NCBI GenBank assembly: GCA_003416985.1
Contig: QVIN01000013.1
Span: forward strand, 62,001-126,000
Length of the DNA stretch: 64,000 bases
Origin: Duganella sp. BJB480
GTDB lineage: Bacteria > Pseudomonadota > Gammaproteobacteria > Burkholderiales > Burkholderiaceae_D
Reading direction: 5' to 3'
In this document: positions 34,903 to 44,658 of the stretch, one piece after another
Layout: the number at the start of each line of letters is the position of its first letter
How positions within the stretch are numbered: the first letter of the stretch is position 1
Notes under the pieces: model-generated
The model's database searches: none
Seen by the model: the letters and a program-made list of their open reading frames with translations, nothing else
What the model was told of the DNA's origin: nothing
Program-made: the position numbers and the translations under genes

Positions 34903-37092
34903 ATGAAAAAGCATAACTTGGACCGGCTGGCGGTCCTGATGGGCATGGCGGCGCCGTTGGCGGCACAGGCACAGATCGCGGCGGAGGCGGCCACGGCGGT
35001 CCTGCCGCGCATTGAAATCCACGGCGAGAGCCTGGGCGCCACCACCGAAGGCACCGGCTCCTACACCACCGGCAAGGCCAACACCGCCCTGCCCCTGGGC
35101 ATGGCGCTGCGCGACACGCCGCAATCGGTCTCGGTGGTGACCCAGCAGCGCATCGAGGACCAGGGCTTGCTGACGGTGACGGACGTGGTCAACAACGTCA
35201 CCGGCGTCTCGGTCAACCAATACGAAACCAACCGCGCCGGCTTCACCGCGCGCGGCTTCGACATCGACAACCTGCAGATCGACGGCATTCCCACCACCTG
35301 GGACCAGCCGTGGAGCTCGGGCGAAGTGCTGGGCAGCCTGGCCACCTACGACCGCGTCGAGGTGGTGCGCGGCGCCACCGGCCTGATGACGGGCGCCGGC
35401 AATCCGTCCGCCGCCATCAACCTGGTGCGCAAGCGCGCCGCCAGCAAGGAGTTGACCGGCACGGCCGAGATCGGCATCGGCAGCTGGAACGAACGGCGCG
35501 CGATGGCCGACGTCTCCACCGCGCTGAACCAGGCCGGCAGCGTGCGCGCCCGCGTGGTCGGCGAATACCAGGCCGGCGACAGCTGGATCCATCTGATGGA
35601 GAAGAACAGCCGCACCCTGTACGGCACGCTGGAGGCGGACCTGGGCCGCAAGACCGTGCTGTCGGCCGGCTACAGCTACCAGAAGACCGATCCCAAGGGT
35701 CCGATGTGGGGCGGCCTGCCCTACTGGTACAGCGACGGCGGCCGCACCGGCTGGGACCGCTCAAAAACCTCGGCCGCCGGCTGGACCCGCTGGGGCACGG
35801 AATACGGCAACTTCTTCACCAACCTCGACCACGAATTCGACAACGGCTGGAAGCTGCGCGCCAGCTACAGCCACGGCGACCGCAAGGCCGATTCCTACCT
35901 GCTCTACCTGTCGGGCATCCCCGACCGCGCGACCGGCGCCGGCATGGGCGCGTTCGCCGGCTCCTACCAGACCCACACCAAGCAGGACGACTTCGGCCTG
36001 CACGCCAGCGGCCCGTTCGCGCTGGGCGGCCGCAAGCACGAGGCGGCGTTCGGTTATATGCACTCGAGGCAGCAGTTCAACGCCGACAGCCGCGCCGCCG
36101 ATTTCGGCCCCGGCGGCGTGCCGGACGTGGGCGACTTCAACCGCTGGAACGGCAGCTATCCCGAGCCGGCGTGGGGCCCGGCCACCTTCTACGAGCGCAG
36201 CGTCACCACGCAGCAGGCCGTCTACGGCGTGGCGCGCTTCTCGCTGGCCGATCCGCTCAAGCTGATCGCCGGCGCCCGCCTGGGCGACTACGACAAGACC
36301 GGCCACGGCCTGTACGCCGCGCCCTACCAGCTCAAGCACAACCGCCAGCTGACGCCGTACGCAGGCCTGGTCTACGACATCAACGACAGCTACTCGGCCT
36401 ACGCCAGCTACACCAGCATCTTCCAGCCGCAGAACCTGAAGGACTTCAGTGGCAGGACGCTGGACCCGATCGAAGGCAAGAGCGCCGAGGCCGGCATCAA
36501 GGGCGAGTTCTTCGAAGGCCGGCTGAACGCCTCGCTGGCGCTGTTCCGCATCAAGCAGGACAAGCTGGGCCAGGAAGCCGGCCTGGTCGACCGCGACGGC
36601 GCCGGCCCACTGGCGCCGGAGGCCTACTACCGCGCGGCCACCGGCGCCACCAGCCACGGCGTGGAGTTCGAGGTGGCCGGCCAGTTGGCCAAGGGCTGGA
36701 ACGCCAGCCTGGGCTACACGCGATTCCACGCCGAGGACGCGGCCGGCGCCGACATCAACAGCGTCTACCCGCGCAAGCTGCTGCGCCTGTTCACCACCTG
36801 GCAGTTGCCGGGCGACTGGAAGGCGCTGACCGTGGGTGGCGGCGTCAACTGGGAGGGCCGCGGCTACACGGCCGATCCGAACGCGCCGGCCGGCAGCGGC
36901 GGCCGGATCGAGCAGCCGGCCTACGCGCTGGTGAACCTGATGGCGCGCTACGACATCAACCGGCTATGGTCGGCGCAGCTCAACATCAACAACGCGCTCG
37001 ACAAGCAGCACTTCGGCATGTTCGCCGCGTATGGCGCGATCACCTACGCGGCCCCGCGCAGCGCAGCGCTCAACCTCAGGTATCGCTTCTAG
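34903..37092 (+). CDS. TonB-dependent siderophore receptor (FhuE/FpvA-like)
   Basis: 729 residues. Signal peptide region (LAVLMGMAAPLAAQAQ), a plug starting with LPLGMALRDTPQSVSVVTQQ, then FTARGFDIDNLQIDGIP and YDRVEVVRGATGLMTGAGNPSA, and a 22-strand barrel ending LNLRYRF with the terminal Phe needed for outer membrane assembly. The phrase RDTPQSVSVVT and GATGLMTGAGNPSA are marks of the ferric hydroxamate receptor group. Imports ferric siderophores with TonB. The Fur box supports iron control. No siderophore synthesis genes are nearby, so it probably uses foreign siderophores. Confidence 0.93.
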   Translation: MKKHNLDRLAVLMGMAAPLAAQAQIAAEAATAVLPRIEIHGESLGATTEGTGSYTTGKANTALPLGMALRDTPQSVSVVTQQRIEDQGLLTVTDVVNNVTGVSVNQYETNRAGFTARGFDIDNLQIDGIPTTWDQPWSSGEVLGSLATYDRVEVVRGATGLMTGAGNPSAAINLVRKRAASKELTGTAEIGIGSWNERRAMADVSTALNQAGSVRARVVGEYQAGDSWIHLMEKNSRTLYGTLEADLGRKTVLSAGYSYQKTDPKGPMWGGLPYWYSDGGRTGWDRSKTSAAGWTRWGTEYGNFFTNLDHEFDNGWKLRASYSHGDRKADSYLLYLSGIPDRATGAGMGAFAGSYQTHTKQDDFGLHASGPFALGGRKHEAAFGYMHSRQQFNADSRAADFGPGGVPDVGDFNRWNGSYPEPAWGPATFYERSVTTQQAVYGVARFSLADPLKLIAGARLGDYDKTGHGLYAAPYQLKHNRQLTPYAGLVYDINDSYSAYASYTSIFQPQNLKDFSGRTLDPIEGKSAEAGIKGEFFEGRLNASLALFRIKQDKLGQEAGLVDRDGAGPLAPEAYYRAATGATSHGVEFEVAGQLAKGWNASLGYTRFHAEDAAGADINSVYPRKLLRLFTTWQLPGDWKALTVGGGVNWEGRGYTADPNAPAGSGGRIEQPAYALVNLMARYDINRLWSAQLNINNALDKQHFGMFAAYGAITYAAPRSAALNLRYRF

Positions 37093-37096
37093 GGGG

Positions 37097-37112
37097 TGTC
37101 CGTTTCCGGACG
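37097..37112 (+). promoter_or_regulatory. Probable enhancer (UAS) for the sigma-54 regulator
   Basis: Inverted repeat TGTCCG-TTTC-CGGACG about 125 bases before the predicted transcription start, the normal distance for NtrC-type activators. It lies just after the receptor stop codon. The likely binder is the regulator encoded at 41659. Confidence 0.55.
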
Positions 37113-37209
37113 GTGTTGAACGAAGGCGGGCAAGCGCGCCCGCCGCACGCGGCATGCCCGATCGCGCCGGACCCTTGATTTTGCTGGGTTTGCGTGCATC
37201 GCCGGCATG

Positions 37210-37224
37210 TGGCACGGCTATTGC
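37210..37224 (+). promoter_or_regulatory. Sigma-54 promoter of the ABC export operon
   Basis: TGGCACGGCTATTGC matches the -24/-12 consensus (TGGCAC-N5-TTGC), with the invariant GG and GC exactly 10 bases apart. Transcription would start near 37236, about 25 bases before the ATG. The operon ends with a sigma-54 dependent activator, which fits. Confidence 0.85.
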
Positions 37225-37260
37225 AATAGAGAGCACAACTCTAGCTCACTATCGCACCCC

Positions 37261-38508
37261 ATGGACCAGGCGCTCAACCCCGATATCCTTTCCCGCCGCA
37301 GGCGCAAGACCGCGCTGGTGGTGGCCGCCGTGCTGGCCTCGCTGTGCGCGGCCGCGTGGGGCATCAACCGTGTGGTCAGCCCCAGCGTCGACGCCGCCAG
37401 CGTGGTGCTGGCCGAGGTCCGCGTCGGCAACATCGCCAACACCATCAACGCCTCCGGCATCGTCATCCCGGTGCACGAGGAGCTGGTCTCCAGCCCGATC
37501 CAGACCCACGTGGCCAAGGTCCACGCCAAGCTGGGCCAGCAGGTCAAGGCCGGCGAGCTGCTGCTGGAGCTGGACAACCGCACCATCGTGCTGGCGATGG
37601 ACAGCATCAAGGAACAACTGGCCCAGCAGGAAAACCGCATCCTCGCGCTGACGCTGGAACTGGCGCAGAAACGCAAGCAGATCGTCAGCGCCATCGAGCT
37701 GCTGGAGCTGGACCTGCAGGCCACCCGCGTCAAGCTGGGCCGCTACCAGACGCTGCGCAAGGCCGGCGGCGTCTCTGCCGAGGACTTGCTGACGGCCGAA
37801 CTGAACGTCAAGCGCACCGAGATCCAGCTGCGCCAGCAGCACGAACAAATCGACGACAGCCAGCGCGTCACCTCCTCCAGCATCGAAGGCGCGCGGCTGC
37901 AAAAGAACATCCTGCAAAAACAACTGCAGCAGCAACAGGAGCTGCTGGCGCAAACCCAGGTGCGCGCGCCGTTCGCCGGCATGCTGACCTGGCTGCTGGC
38001 CGACGAGGGCGCCAGCCTGGCCACCGGCCAGCTGGTGGCCAAGGTCTCCGAGCTGAGCAACTACAAGGTCGAGGCCTCGCTGTCGGACTTCCACGCCCGC
38101 GCGCTCAGCGCCGGCCAGGCGGTGCGCGTCGAACAGGGCAATGTGCGGCTGGACGGCGTGGTGCAGACCATCCTGCCGGAGATCCAGAACGGCACCGTCA
38201 AGCTGCTGGTCACGCTCAACCAACCCAGCCACCCTATGCTGCGCAACAAGCTGCGGGTGGAGGTGAACATCGTCACCGAGCAGAAGCAGCGCACGCTGCT
38301 GGCCGACTACGGCCCGGCCTTCAACGGCCGCGGCCCGCAGGACATCTTCGTGGTGCGCGACGGCACGGCCCGCAAGACCACGCTCAACATCGGCGCCAGC
38401 GATGGCAAGGCCGTGGAGATCCTGTCCGGCGCCCGCGCCGGCGACCGCCTCATCGTTTCAGACACCACCCGCTACAAGGACCGCGACAGCATCCGCGTCG
38501 CCCAATAA
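37261..38508 (+). CDS. HlyD/MacA-type membrane fusion protein of an ABC exporter
   Basis: 415 residues. One N-terminal membrane helix (ALVVAAVLASLCAAAWGI), then a lipoyl/barrel-sandwich half (IVIPVHEELVSSPIQTHVAK), a long alpha-helical hairpin (about residues 115-225, rich in Gln and Leu), the second lipoyl half (VRAPFAGMLTWLLADEGA) and a beta-barrel domain. It links inner-membrane ABC permeases to an outer membrane channel or acts alone in the periplasm. First gene of a sigma-54 controlled operon; a tolC-like gene is not in the window. Confidence 0.88.
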   Translation: MDQALNPDILSRRRRKTALVVAAVLASLCAAAWGINRVVSPSVDAASVVLAEVRVGNIANTINASGIVIPVHEELVSSPIQTHVAKVHAKLGQQVKAGELLLELDNRTIVLAMDSIKEQLAQQENRILALTLELAQKRKQIVSAIELLELDLQATRVKLGRYQTLRKAGGVSAEDLLTAELNVKRTEIQLRQQHEQIDDSQRVTSSSIEGARLQKNILQKQLQQQQELLAQTQVRAPFAGMLTWLLADEGASLATGQLVAKVSELSNYKVEASLSDFHARALSAGQAVRVEQGNVRLDGVVQTILPEIQNGTVKLLVTLNQPSHPMLRNKLRVEVNIVTEQKQRTLLADYGPAFNGRGPQDIFVVRDGTARKTTLNIGASDGKAVEILSGARAGDRLIVSDTTRYKDRDSIRVAQ

Positions 38509-38528
38509 CCCGCATCGAAAGGACTATC

Positions 38529-39191
<663 letters not shown>

Positions 39192-39200
39192 GGGGACGCC

Positions 39201-40439
39201 ATGTTCAGGAATTATCTGCTGACCGCGTGGAAGGTCTTCATGCGCCGCAAGCTGTTCACCGCCATCAACCTGCTGTGCATCGTGCTGACGCTGGTGGTGC
39301 TGCTGGTGGTCACGGCGCTGCTGCAAAACGCCTTCTACCCCAGCGGCGTCGAGGGCAAGAGCGACCGCTTCGTGCAGGCCATCATGATCGAGGCCCGCCA
39401 CACCGAGGGCAAGGGCGTGCGCCGCAGCCCGCTCGGCTTCAAGCTGATCGACAAATACATCAAGCCGCTGCCTGGCGTGGAGGCGGTATCGGCCACCACC
39501 ATGCCGGAAACCGTGTCGGTGTACCAGGAGGGCCGCGTCAGCGAGCTGCTGATGCGCCGCACCGACGCCGAGTACTGGAAGATCCTCGACTTCAAGGTGC
39601 TGCAGGGCCGCGTGCCGGACCAGGCCGACGTCGACCAGGGCCGCTTCGTGGCCGTGGTCAACGCCAGCACCGCGCGCAAGCTGTTTCCCGGCCAGCCGGT
39701 GCTGGACCAGAAGATCAGCATCGGCGGCCAGTACTTCACCGTCATCGGCGTGGTCGAGGACGCGATGCACATCAACGCCTTCTCCGACATCTGGGCGCCC
39801 ATCACCACCTTCCCGTCGAGCGACTACCGCAACCAGATGTTCGGCAACTTCGCCTTCATGGTGCTGGGGCACTCGGCGGCCGACCTGCCGCGCGTCCGGC
39901 GCGACATCGAGGCGGCCGCCAAGACCGTGGTGTTCGACGATCCCAAGGAATACAACATCGCCCGCATCTGGGGCGACAGCAAGCTCGACCTGTTCGCCCG
40001 CATGCTGCTGCAACAGGAAGGGGCCGATTCCGGCGCCGGCAAGCTGCTGCTGATCATCGGCGGCCTGATGCTGCTGTTCATGGCGCTGCCGGCGCTCAAC
40101 CTGGTCAACCTGAACACCGGCCGCATCCTCGAGCGCAGCAGCGAGATCGGCGTGCGCAAGGCCTTCGGCGCCACCAGCGCCCACCTGGTGCGCCAGCTGG
40201 TGCTGGAGAACGTGCTGCTGTGCCTGGCCGGCGGCCTGATCGGCCTGGCCTGCGCGCGGGTGGTGCTGTGGTGGCTGGAGGGCTCGGGCCTGATCCCCTA
40301 CCTGCACGTGGAACTGAACCTGGCCGTGTTCGGCATGGGCCTGCTGCTGGCGACCGTGTTCGGCCTGCTGTCGGGCGTGCTGCCGGCCTGGAAGATGTCC
40401 CGCCTCGATCCCGTCCACGCCTTGAAAGGAGCCGCATGA
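39201..40439 (+). CDS. ABC transporter permease, FtsX/MacB type (first)
   Basis: 412 residues. An N-terminal helix (about 20-40), a large periplasmic domain (MacB-PCD), and three C-terminal helices around GKLLLIIGGLMLLFMALPAL, the FtsX signature RSSEIGVRKAFGAT and WKMSRLDPVHALKG. Works as a pair with the next gene. The stop overlaps the next start (ATGA). Confidence 0.93.
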   Translation: MFRNYLLTAWKVFMRRKLFTAINLLCIVLTLVVLLVVTALLQNAFYPSGVEGKSDRFVQAIMIEARHTEGKGVRRSPLGFKLIDKYIKPLPGVEAVSATTMPETVSVYQEGRVSELLMRRTDAEYWKILDFKVLQGRVPDQADVDQGRFVAVVNASTARKLFPGQPVLDQKISIGGQYFTVIGVVEDAMHINAFSDIWAPITTFPSSDYRNQMFGNFAFMVLGHSAADLPRVRRDIEAAAKTVVFDDPKEYNIARIWGDSKLDLFARMLLQQEGADSGAGKLLLIIGGLMLLFMALPALNLVNLNTGRILERSSEIGVRKAFGATSAHLVRQLVLENVLLCLAGGLIGLACARVVLWWLEGSGLIPYLHVELNLAVFGMGLLLATVFGLLSGVLPAWKMSRLDPVHALKGAA

Positions 40440-41644
40440 TGCTGCGCCACTTATTGAAACTGATCTGGAAGCGCAAGTCGCGCAATATGATGCTGTCGCT
40501 GGAAATCCTGCTGGCCTTCGTGGTGGTGTTCGCGATTGCCGCGTTCGCGCTGCGCAGCTACCAGCTGTACCGGATGCCGACCGGCTTCAGCTACCAGGAC
40601 GTGTGGTCGGCCTCGCTCAACGCCCGCAACGAGGGCGGCATCGAGGCCGATCCGCTGATCTACGACAAATTGCGCCAGAGCCTGAAGGCGCTGCCGGAAG
40701 TGCAGGAAGTCGGCTTCAGCAGCTTCCCGGTCTACCAGTCGTCGAACTGGACCAGCGAATTCACGCTGCGCGAAGGCAAGCGCAAGTTCGTCTCCAACCT
40801 GTTCCAGATCAGCGATGAATTCCCCGCCGTGGTCAACATGACGCTGGCCGAGGGCCGCTGGTTCTCCCGGGCCGACGACGGCGCGGCCGAGCGGCCGGTG
40901 GTCATCAACCGCCGGCTGGCGCAGAAGCTGTTCGACGGCAAGCCGGCGCTCGGCCAGGTGTTCAGCGAGGACGAGGACAATCCGAACAAGGCGCTCAAGC
41001 AGTTCAAGGTGGTCGGCATCGTCGAGGAGTTCCGCAGCCAGGGCGAGTTCATGTCGCCGCCCAGCTTCATGCTGGTGCGCCACCAGACGGGCGCCGGCGA
41101 AGGCGGACTGGAGGCGATCCAGCTCAAGGTGCGCCCCGGCACGCCGCGCACCTTCGAGGCGGCGCTCAACCGCCAGCTCAAGCTGGTGCGCAACGACTGG
41201 AGCTACACCATTTCGCCGGTGGCCGACATGCGCACCTCGATGCTCAAGACCCAGACCATACCGCTGACCGTGCTGGCCGTGATCGCCGCCTTCCTGCTGG
41301 TGATGGTGGCGTTCGGCCTGTTCGGCGTGCTGTGGCAAAACACCACCCAGCGCATTCCGGAGATCGGCCTGCGGCGCGCGATCGGCGCCGATTCCGGCCA
41401 CATCTACAGCCAGATCATCGTCGAACAGATGCTGCTCAGTTCGGGTGCCATGGCCATCGCGCTGCTGTTGCTGGTTCAGCTGCCGCTGACCGGCGCGATG
41501 GGCGACAGCCTGAACTGGACGGTGTTCTTGATGGCGGCGGCGCTATCGGCCGGTGTGATCTATCTGCTATCCTTGCTGTGTTCGCTCTATCCGGGCTGGC
41601 GCGCCGCGCGCCTGAGCCCGACCCAGGCGCTGCATTATGAATAG
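40436..41644 (+). CDS. ABC transporter permease, FtsX/MacB type (second)
   Basis: 402 residues with the same plan: N-terminal helix (MLSLEILLAFVVVFAIAAFA), periplasmic domain (about 50-270) and three C-terminal helices, with the FtsX motif RIPEIGLRRAIGAD and WRAARLSPTQALHYE. A heterodimer with the upstream permease is likely. The open frame continues far upstream, but that is a shadow of the earlier genes. Confidence 0.93.
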   Translation: MMLRHLLKLIWKRKSRNMMLSLEILLAFVVVFAIAAFALRSYQLYRMPTGFSYQDVWSASLNARNEGGIEADPLIYDKLRQSLKALPEVQEVGFSSFPVYQSSNWTSEFTLREGKRKFVSNLFQISDEFPAVVNMTLAEGRWFSRADDGAAERPVVINRRLAQKLFDGKPALGQVFSEDEDNPNKALKQFKVVGIVEEFRSQGEFMSPPSFMLVRHQTGAGEGGLEAIQLKVRPGTPRTFEAALNRQLKLVRNDWSYTISPVADMRTSMLKTQTIPLTVLAVIAAFLLVMVAFGLFGVLWQNTTQRIPEIGLRRAIGADSGHIYSQIIVEQMLLSSGAMAIALLLLVQLPLTGAMGDSLNWTVFLMAAALSAGVIYLLSLLCSLYPGWRAARLSPTQALHYE

Positions 41645-41658
41645 GCCAGTTTGAATCG

Positions 41659-43077
41659 ATGGAATCATCCCGTAAACAACGCATCCTGATCGTCGACGAC
41701 GACAGCGCGGTACAGGTGTCGCTGGCGCTGCTGCTCAAGCAGTCCGGCTTCGACACCGTGTGCTGCGACGACCCGCGCCAGGCGCTGGAACAGCTGGCGC
41801 GCCAGCCGGCCGACCTGGTGCTGCAGGACATGAACTTCTCGCTGCGCACCAGCGGCGAGGAAGGCTTGCAGCTGTTGGCCGAGATCAAGCGGCTGCAACC
41901 GGCGCTGCCGGTGCTGCTGATGACGGCCTGGGGTTCGATCGCGCTGGCGGTCAAGGGCGTGCAGGCCGGCGCCGCCAACTTCTTCACCAAGCCGTGGGAC
42001 AACGCCCAGCTGATGGAGCTGATCCGCACCACGCTCGACACCGCCGCGCCCGCCCCGGCCGGCTGCCCGACGCGCGCCGCGCTCGACGCCCAGTTCGACT
42101 TCAGCGGCATCGTCGGCGAGCATCCTCGGCTGCTGAAGGTGCTGGCCACCGTCGGCCAAGTGGCGGCCACCAGGGCGCCGGTGCTGATCCTCGGCGAGAG
42201 CGGCTGCGGCAAGGAGCTGATCGCCGACGCCCTGCACCGCAACAGCCCGCGCGCGGCGCAGGCCATCGTCAAGATCAACATGGGGGCGATCACGCCGTCG
42301 CTGTTCGAGAGCGAGATGTTCGGCCACGTGCGCGGCGCCTTCACCGACGCCAGGACCGACCGCAAGGGCCACGTCGCCAGCGCGCACGAGGGCACGCTGT
42401 TCCTCGACGAGATCGGCGAGCTGAACCGCTCGGACCAGGTCAAGCTGCTGCGCGTGCTACAGGACCAGACCTACCAGGCGGTGGGCGCCAGCCGCACCGA
42501 GCGGGCCGACATCCGCGTGGTGTCGGCCACCAACCGCGAGCTGGCCGAGCTGGTGGCGGCCGGCGAGTTCCGCGAGGACCTGTTCTACCGGCTCAACCTG
42601 ATCACCATCCGCCTGCCGCCGCTGCGCGAGCGCCGCAGCGACATCCCGCTGCTGGCGCGCCACATCATCGGCCAGGTGTCGGCCAGCTACGGCCTGGGGC
42701 CGGCCACCATCGCGCCGGCCGCGCTGGAATGGCTGAGCGCGCAGCCGTGGCCGGGCAATATCCGCCAGCTCAAGCAGACGCTGGAGCGCACCCTGCTGTT
42801 GGTCGGCAAGAGCGAACTGAAGCAGGCCGACTTCATCGCCACCGAGCAGCACGAGCACGGCGGCGCGCTGGGCGGCCAGCGGCTGGGCGTGGACGGCATG
42901 ACGCTGGAGCAGGTCGAGCGCCACATGATCGCCAAGGCGCTGGAGCAGCACCAGGGCAATATCTCGCGCGTGGCCAAGGCGCTGGGCCTGAGCCGCACCG
43001 CGCTGTACCGGCGGCTGGAGCGGCACGGCCTGGGCGGCGGCGAAGCGCCCGAGGCCGGGCACGAAGCGCGCGCATGA
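41659..43077 (+). CDS. Sigma-54 dependent response regulator (NtrC family)
   Basis: 472 residues. Receiver domain with acidic DDD (13-15), phospho-Asp 57 (LVLQDMNF), Thr 89 and Lys 111; AAA+ domain with Walker A GESGCGKE (179-186), Walker B LFLDEIGE and sensor R finger region; C-terminal Fis-type helix-turn-helix (GNISRVAKALGLSRTALYRR). The sigma-54 contact loop reads GAFTDA (226-231) rather than GAFTGA, a variant seen in some subgroups. It probably activates the sigma-54 promoter at 37210 from the UAS at 37097. The next gene overlaps by four bases. Confidence 0.94.
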   Translation: MESSRKQRILIVDDDSAVQVSLALLLKQSGFDTVCCDDPRQALEQLARQPADLVLQDMNFSLRTSGEEGLQLLAEIKRLQPALPVLLMTAWGSIALAVKGVQAGAANFFTKPWDNAQLMELIRTTLDTAAPAPAGCPTRAALDAQFDFSGIVGEHPRLLKVLATVGQVAATRAPVLILGESGCGKELIADALHRNSPRAAQAIVKINMGAITPSLFESEMFGHVRGAFTDARTDRKGHVASAHEGTLFLDEIGELNRSDQVKLLRVLQDQTYQAVGASRTERADIRVVSATNRELAELVAAGEFREDLFYRLNLITIRLPPLRERRSDIPLLARHIIGQVSASYGLGPATIAPAALEWLSAQPWPGNIRQLKQTLERTLLLVGKSELKQADFIATEQHEHGGALGGQRLGVDGMTLEQVERHMIAKALEQHQGNISRVAKALGLSRTALYRRLERHGLGGGEAPEAGHEARA

Positions 43078-44423
43078 GCCTGCGCCATAAGCTGTACGCC
43101 TACCTGGCCGCCGCCCACTTGCTGTTCCTGGACCTGACCATCACCCTATTCAAGCAGGCGCCCTTGCTGATGCTGGGGCTGGAGGCGGCCGTGCTGCTGA
43201 GCTTTGCGCTGGGCGTGCGGCTGATCCGGCGCGCGCTCGAGCCGCTGGGCTACACCCGCCACTTCCACGACCTGCTGCAGGACCAGCACTACGCGGCGCG
43301 CCTGCAACAAAGTGGCGATCCGCAACTGAATGAACTGGTCCAGCTGTTCAACACCATGCTGGGCGCGCTGTACCAGGAGCGTTTGCAGCTGGGCGAGCAA
43401 CAGGGCTTCCTCGACCGGCTGCTGGAGGCCACGCCGAGCGCGGTCATCGTGTTCGACTTCGACGGACGCATCAGCCTGCTCAACGCCAGCGCGCAGGCGC
43501 TGCTCAAGCGCGACGACGCGCGAGGCCAGCCGCTATCGGCCTGCCTGCCGGCCGACAGCGGCGACTATCCCGGCCTGCTGGCCCAGCTCGACGCGCTGCC
43601 GCTGGGCGAGAGCCAGCTGCTGACCGACACCGACGGCCGCCGCTACCGAGGCCAGCGCGGGCGCTTCTACGACCGCGGCTTCGCCCGCCACTTCCTGCTG
43701 GTCGAGGAGCTGACGGCCGAGCTGGAGAGTTCGGAAAAAGCCGCGTACGACAAGCTGATCCGCGTGCTGGCGCACGAGGTCAACAACACAGTGGCGGCCA
43801 CCGGCTCGGTGCTGGACTCGCTGCTGTACTACCGCAGCCAGCTGGCCGAGCGCGACGGCGAGGACTTCAGCACCGCCATCGTCGCCGTCAAGCGGCGCAA
43901 CGTCAGCCTGGGCGAGTTCATCGAACGGTTCACGCGGGTGGTCAAGATGCCGGCGCCGGAGCTGCGGCCCAACGCCGTGCGCGACGTCATGGACGACATA
44001 CTTTATTTGTATCGCGAGCCCTGCCGCAGCCGAGGCATCCACATCGGCTGGCAGCGCTGCGACGACGTACCGGCCATCGCGCTGGACCGGCACCTGATGG
44101 AGCAGGCCATGCTCAACGTGGTCAAGAACGCGATGGAAGCGGTGGAAGCCGGCGCGGGCGGCGACAAGCGCATCGACCTGGTGCTGGCGGCCGAGGACGG
44201 CGGCGTGCGGCTGTCGGTGATCGACACCGGCGACCTGCTGGGCGATGTACCGGCGCGGCAGCTGTTCACGCCCTTCTTCACCACCAAGAAAGGCGGCCAG
44301 GGCATCGGCCTGCTGTTCGTGCGAGAAGTACTGAACCGACACGGCTTCAGCTACCGCCTGGCCGCCACCGGCCAAGGCACCACCCGTTTCGACATCTGGC
44401 TAAACAGCGGGGGTCAAGTCTGA
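43074..44423 (+). CDS. Sensor histidine kinase of the ABC export system
   Basis: 449 residues. Two N-terminal helices (about 5-25 and 30-50) with almost no periplasmic loop, so the signal may be sensed in the membrane. A PAS-like domain (LEATPSAVIVFDFDGRISLLN) and a histidine box VLAHEVNNTVAATGSVLDSL (His 234) follow; the ATPase domain shows NVVKNAMEAVEAG and GGQGIGLLFVREVL. Partner of the overlapping regulator. The final residues and stop codon (GGQV then TGA) lie inside a dispersed repeat, so the native C-terminus has been replaced or trimmed. Confidence 0.9.
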   Translation: MSLRHKLYAYLAAAHLLFLDLTITLFKQAPLLMLGLEAAVLLSFALGVRLIRRALEPLGYTRHFHDLLQDQHYAARLQQSGDPQLNELVQLFNTMLGALYQERLQLGEQQGFLDRLLEATPSAVIVFDFDGRISLLNASAQALLKRDDARGQPLSACLPADSGDYPGLLAQLDALPLGESQLLTDTDGRRYRGQRGRFYDRGFARHFLLVEELTAELESSEKAAYDKLIRVLAHEVNNTVAATGSVLDSLLYYRSQLAERDGEDFSTAIVAVKRRNVSLGEFIERFTRVVKMPAPELRPNAVRDVMDDILYLYREPCRSRGIHIGWQRCDDVPAIALDRHLMEQAMLNVVKNAMEAVEAGAGGDKRIDLVLAAEDGGVRLSVIDTGDLLGDVPARQLFTPFFTTKKGGQGIGLLFVREVLNRHGFSYRLAATGQGTTRFDIWLNSGGQV

Positions 44424-44540
44424 CATTCGGACACGAGCTCAGCTGCGCCACACGGTGGGGTCAAGTCTGACATTCGGACACGGCCTCTGCGGTAGCGGCC
44501 GCTACCGCAGAGGCCGTGTCCGAATGTCAGACTTGACCCC
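44410..44540. repeat. Dispersed palindromic repeat, copy A
   Basis: A single unit starts at 44410 (GGGGTCAAGTCTGACATTCG then GACACGAGCTC). After a spacer, a second unit starts at 44457 and forms a perfect 84-base inverted repeat to 44540, arms 42 bases each with no loop. The inner part of each arm (GCCTCTGCGGTAGCGG) differs from copy B but still pairs completely. It covers the 3' end of the kinase gene and lies upstream of tcyP. No coding role is seen. Confidence 0.93.
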
Positions 44541-44658
44541 AACATCGTTTGGCGCATATGGTTATCGCCAAATATTCGTCCGGGCGCGCCAATCGCATAT
44601 AAAATGGCCGATTGTTTACCGGCCTCGGCCATCATCCTCTCGCAGCGAAGGGCAGCCC

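Noticed and set aside
44410-44540. Palindromic repeat as an ordinary rho-independent terminator
   Set aside because: The stem is far too long and perfect, lacks a T run, and recurs as a dispersed unit with a changed inner stem.
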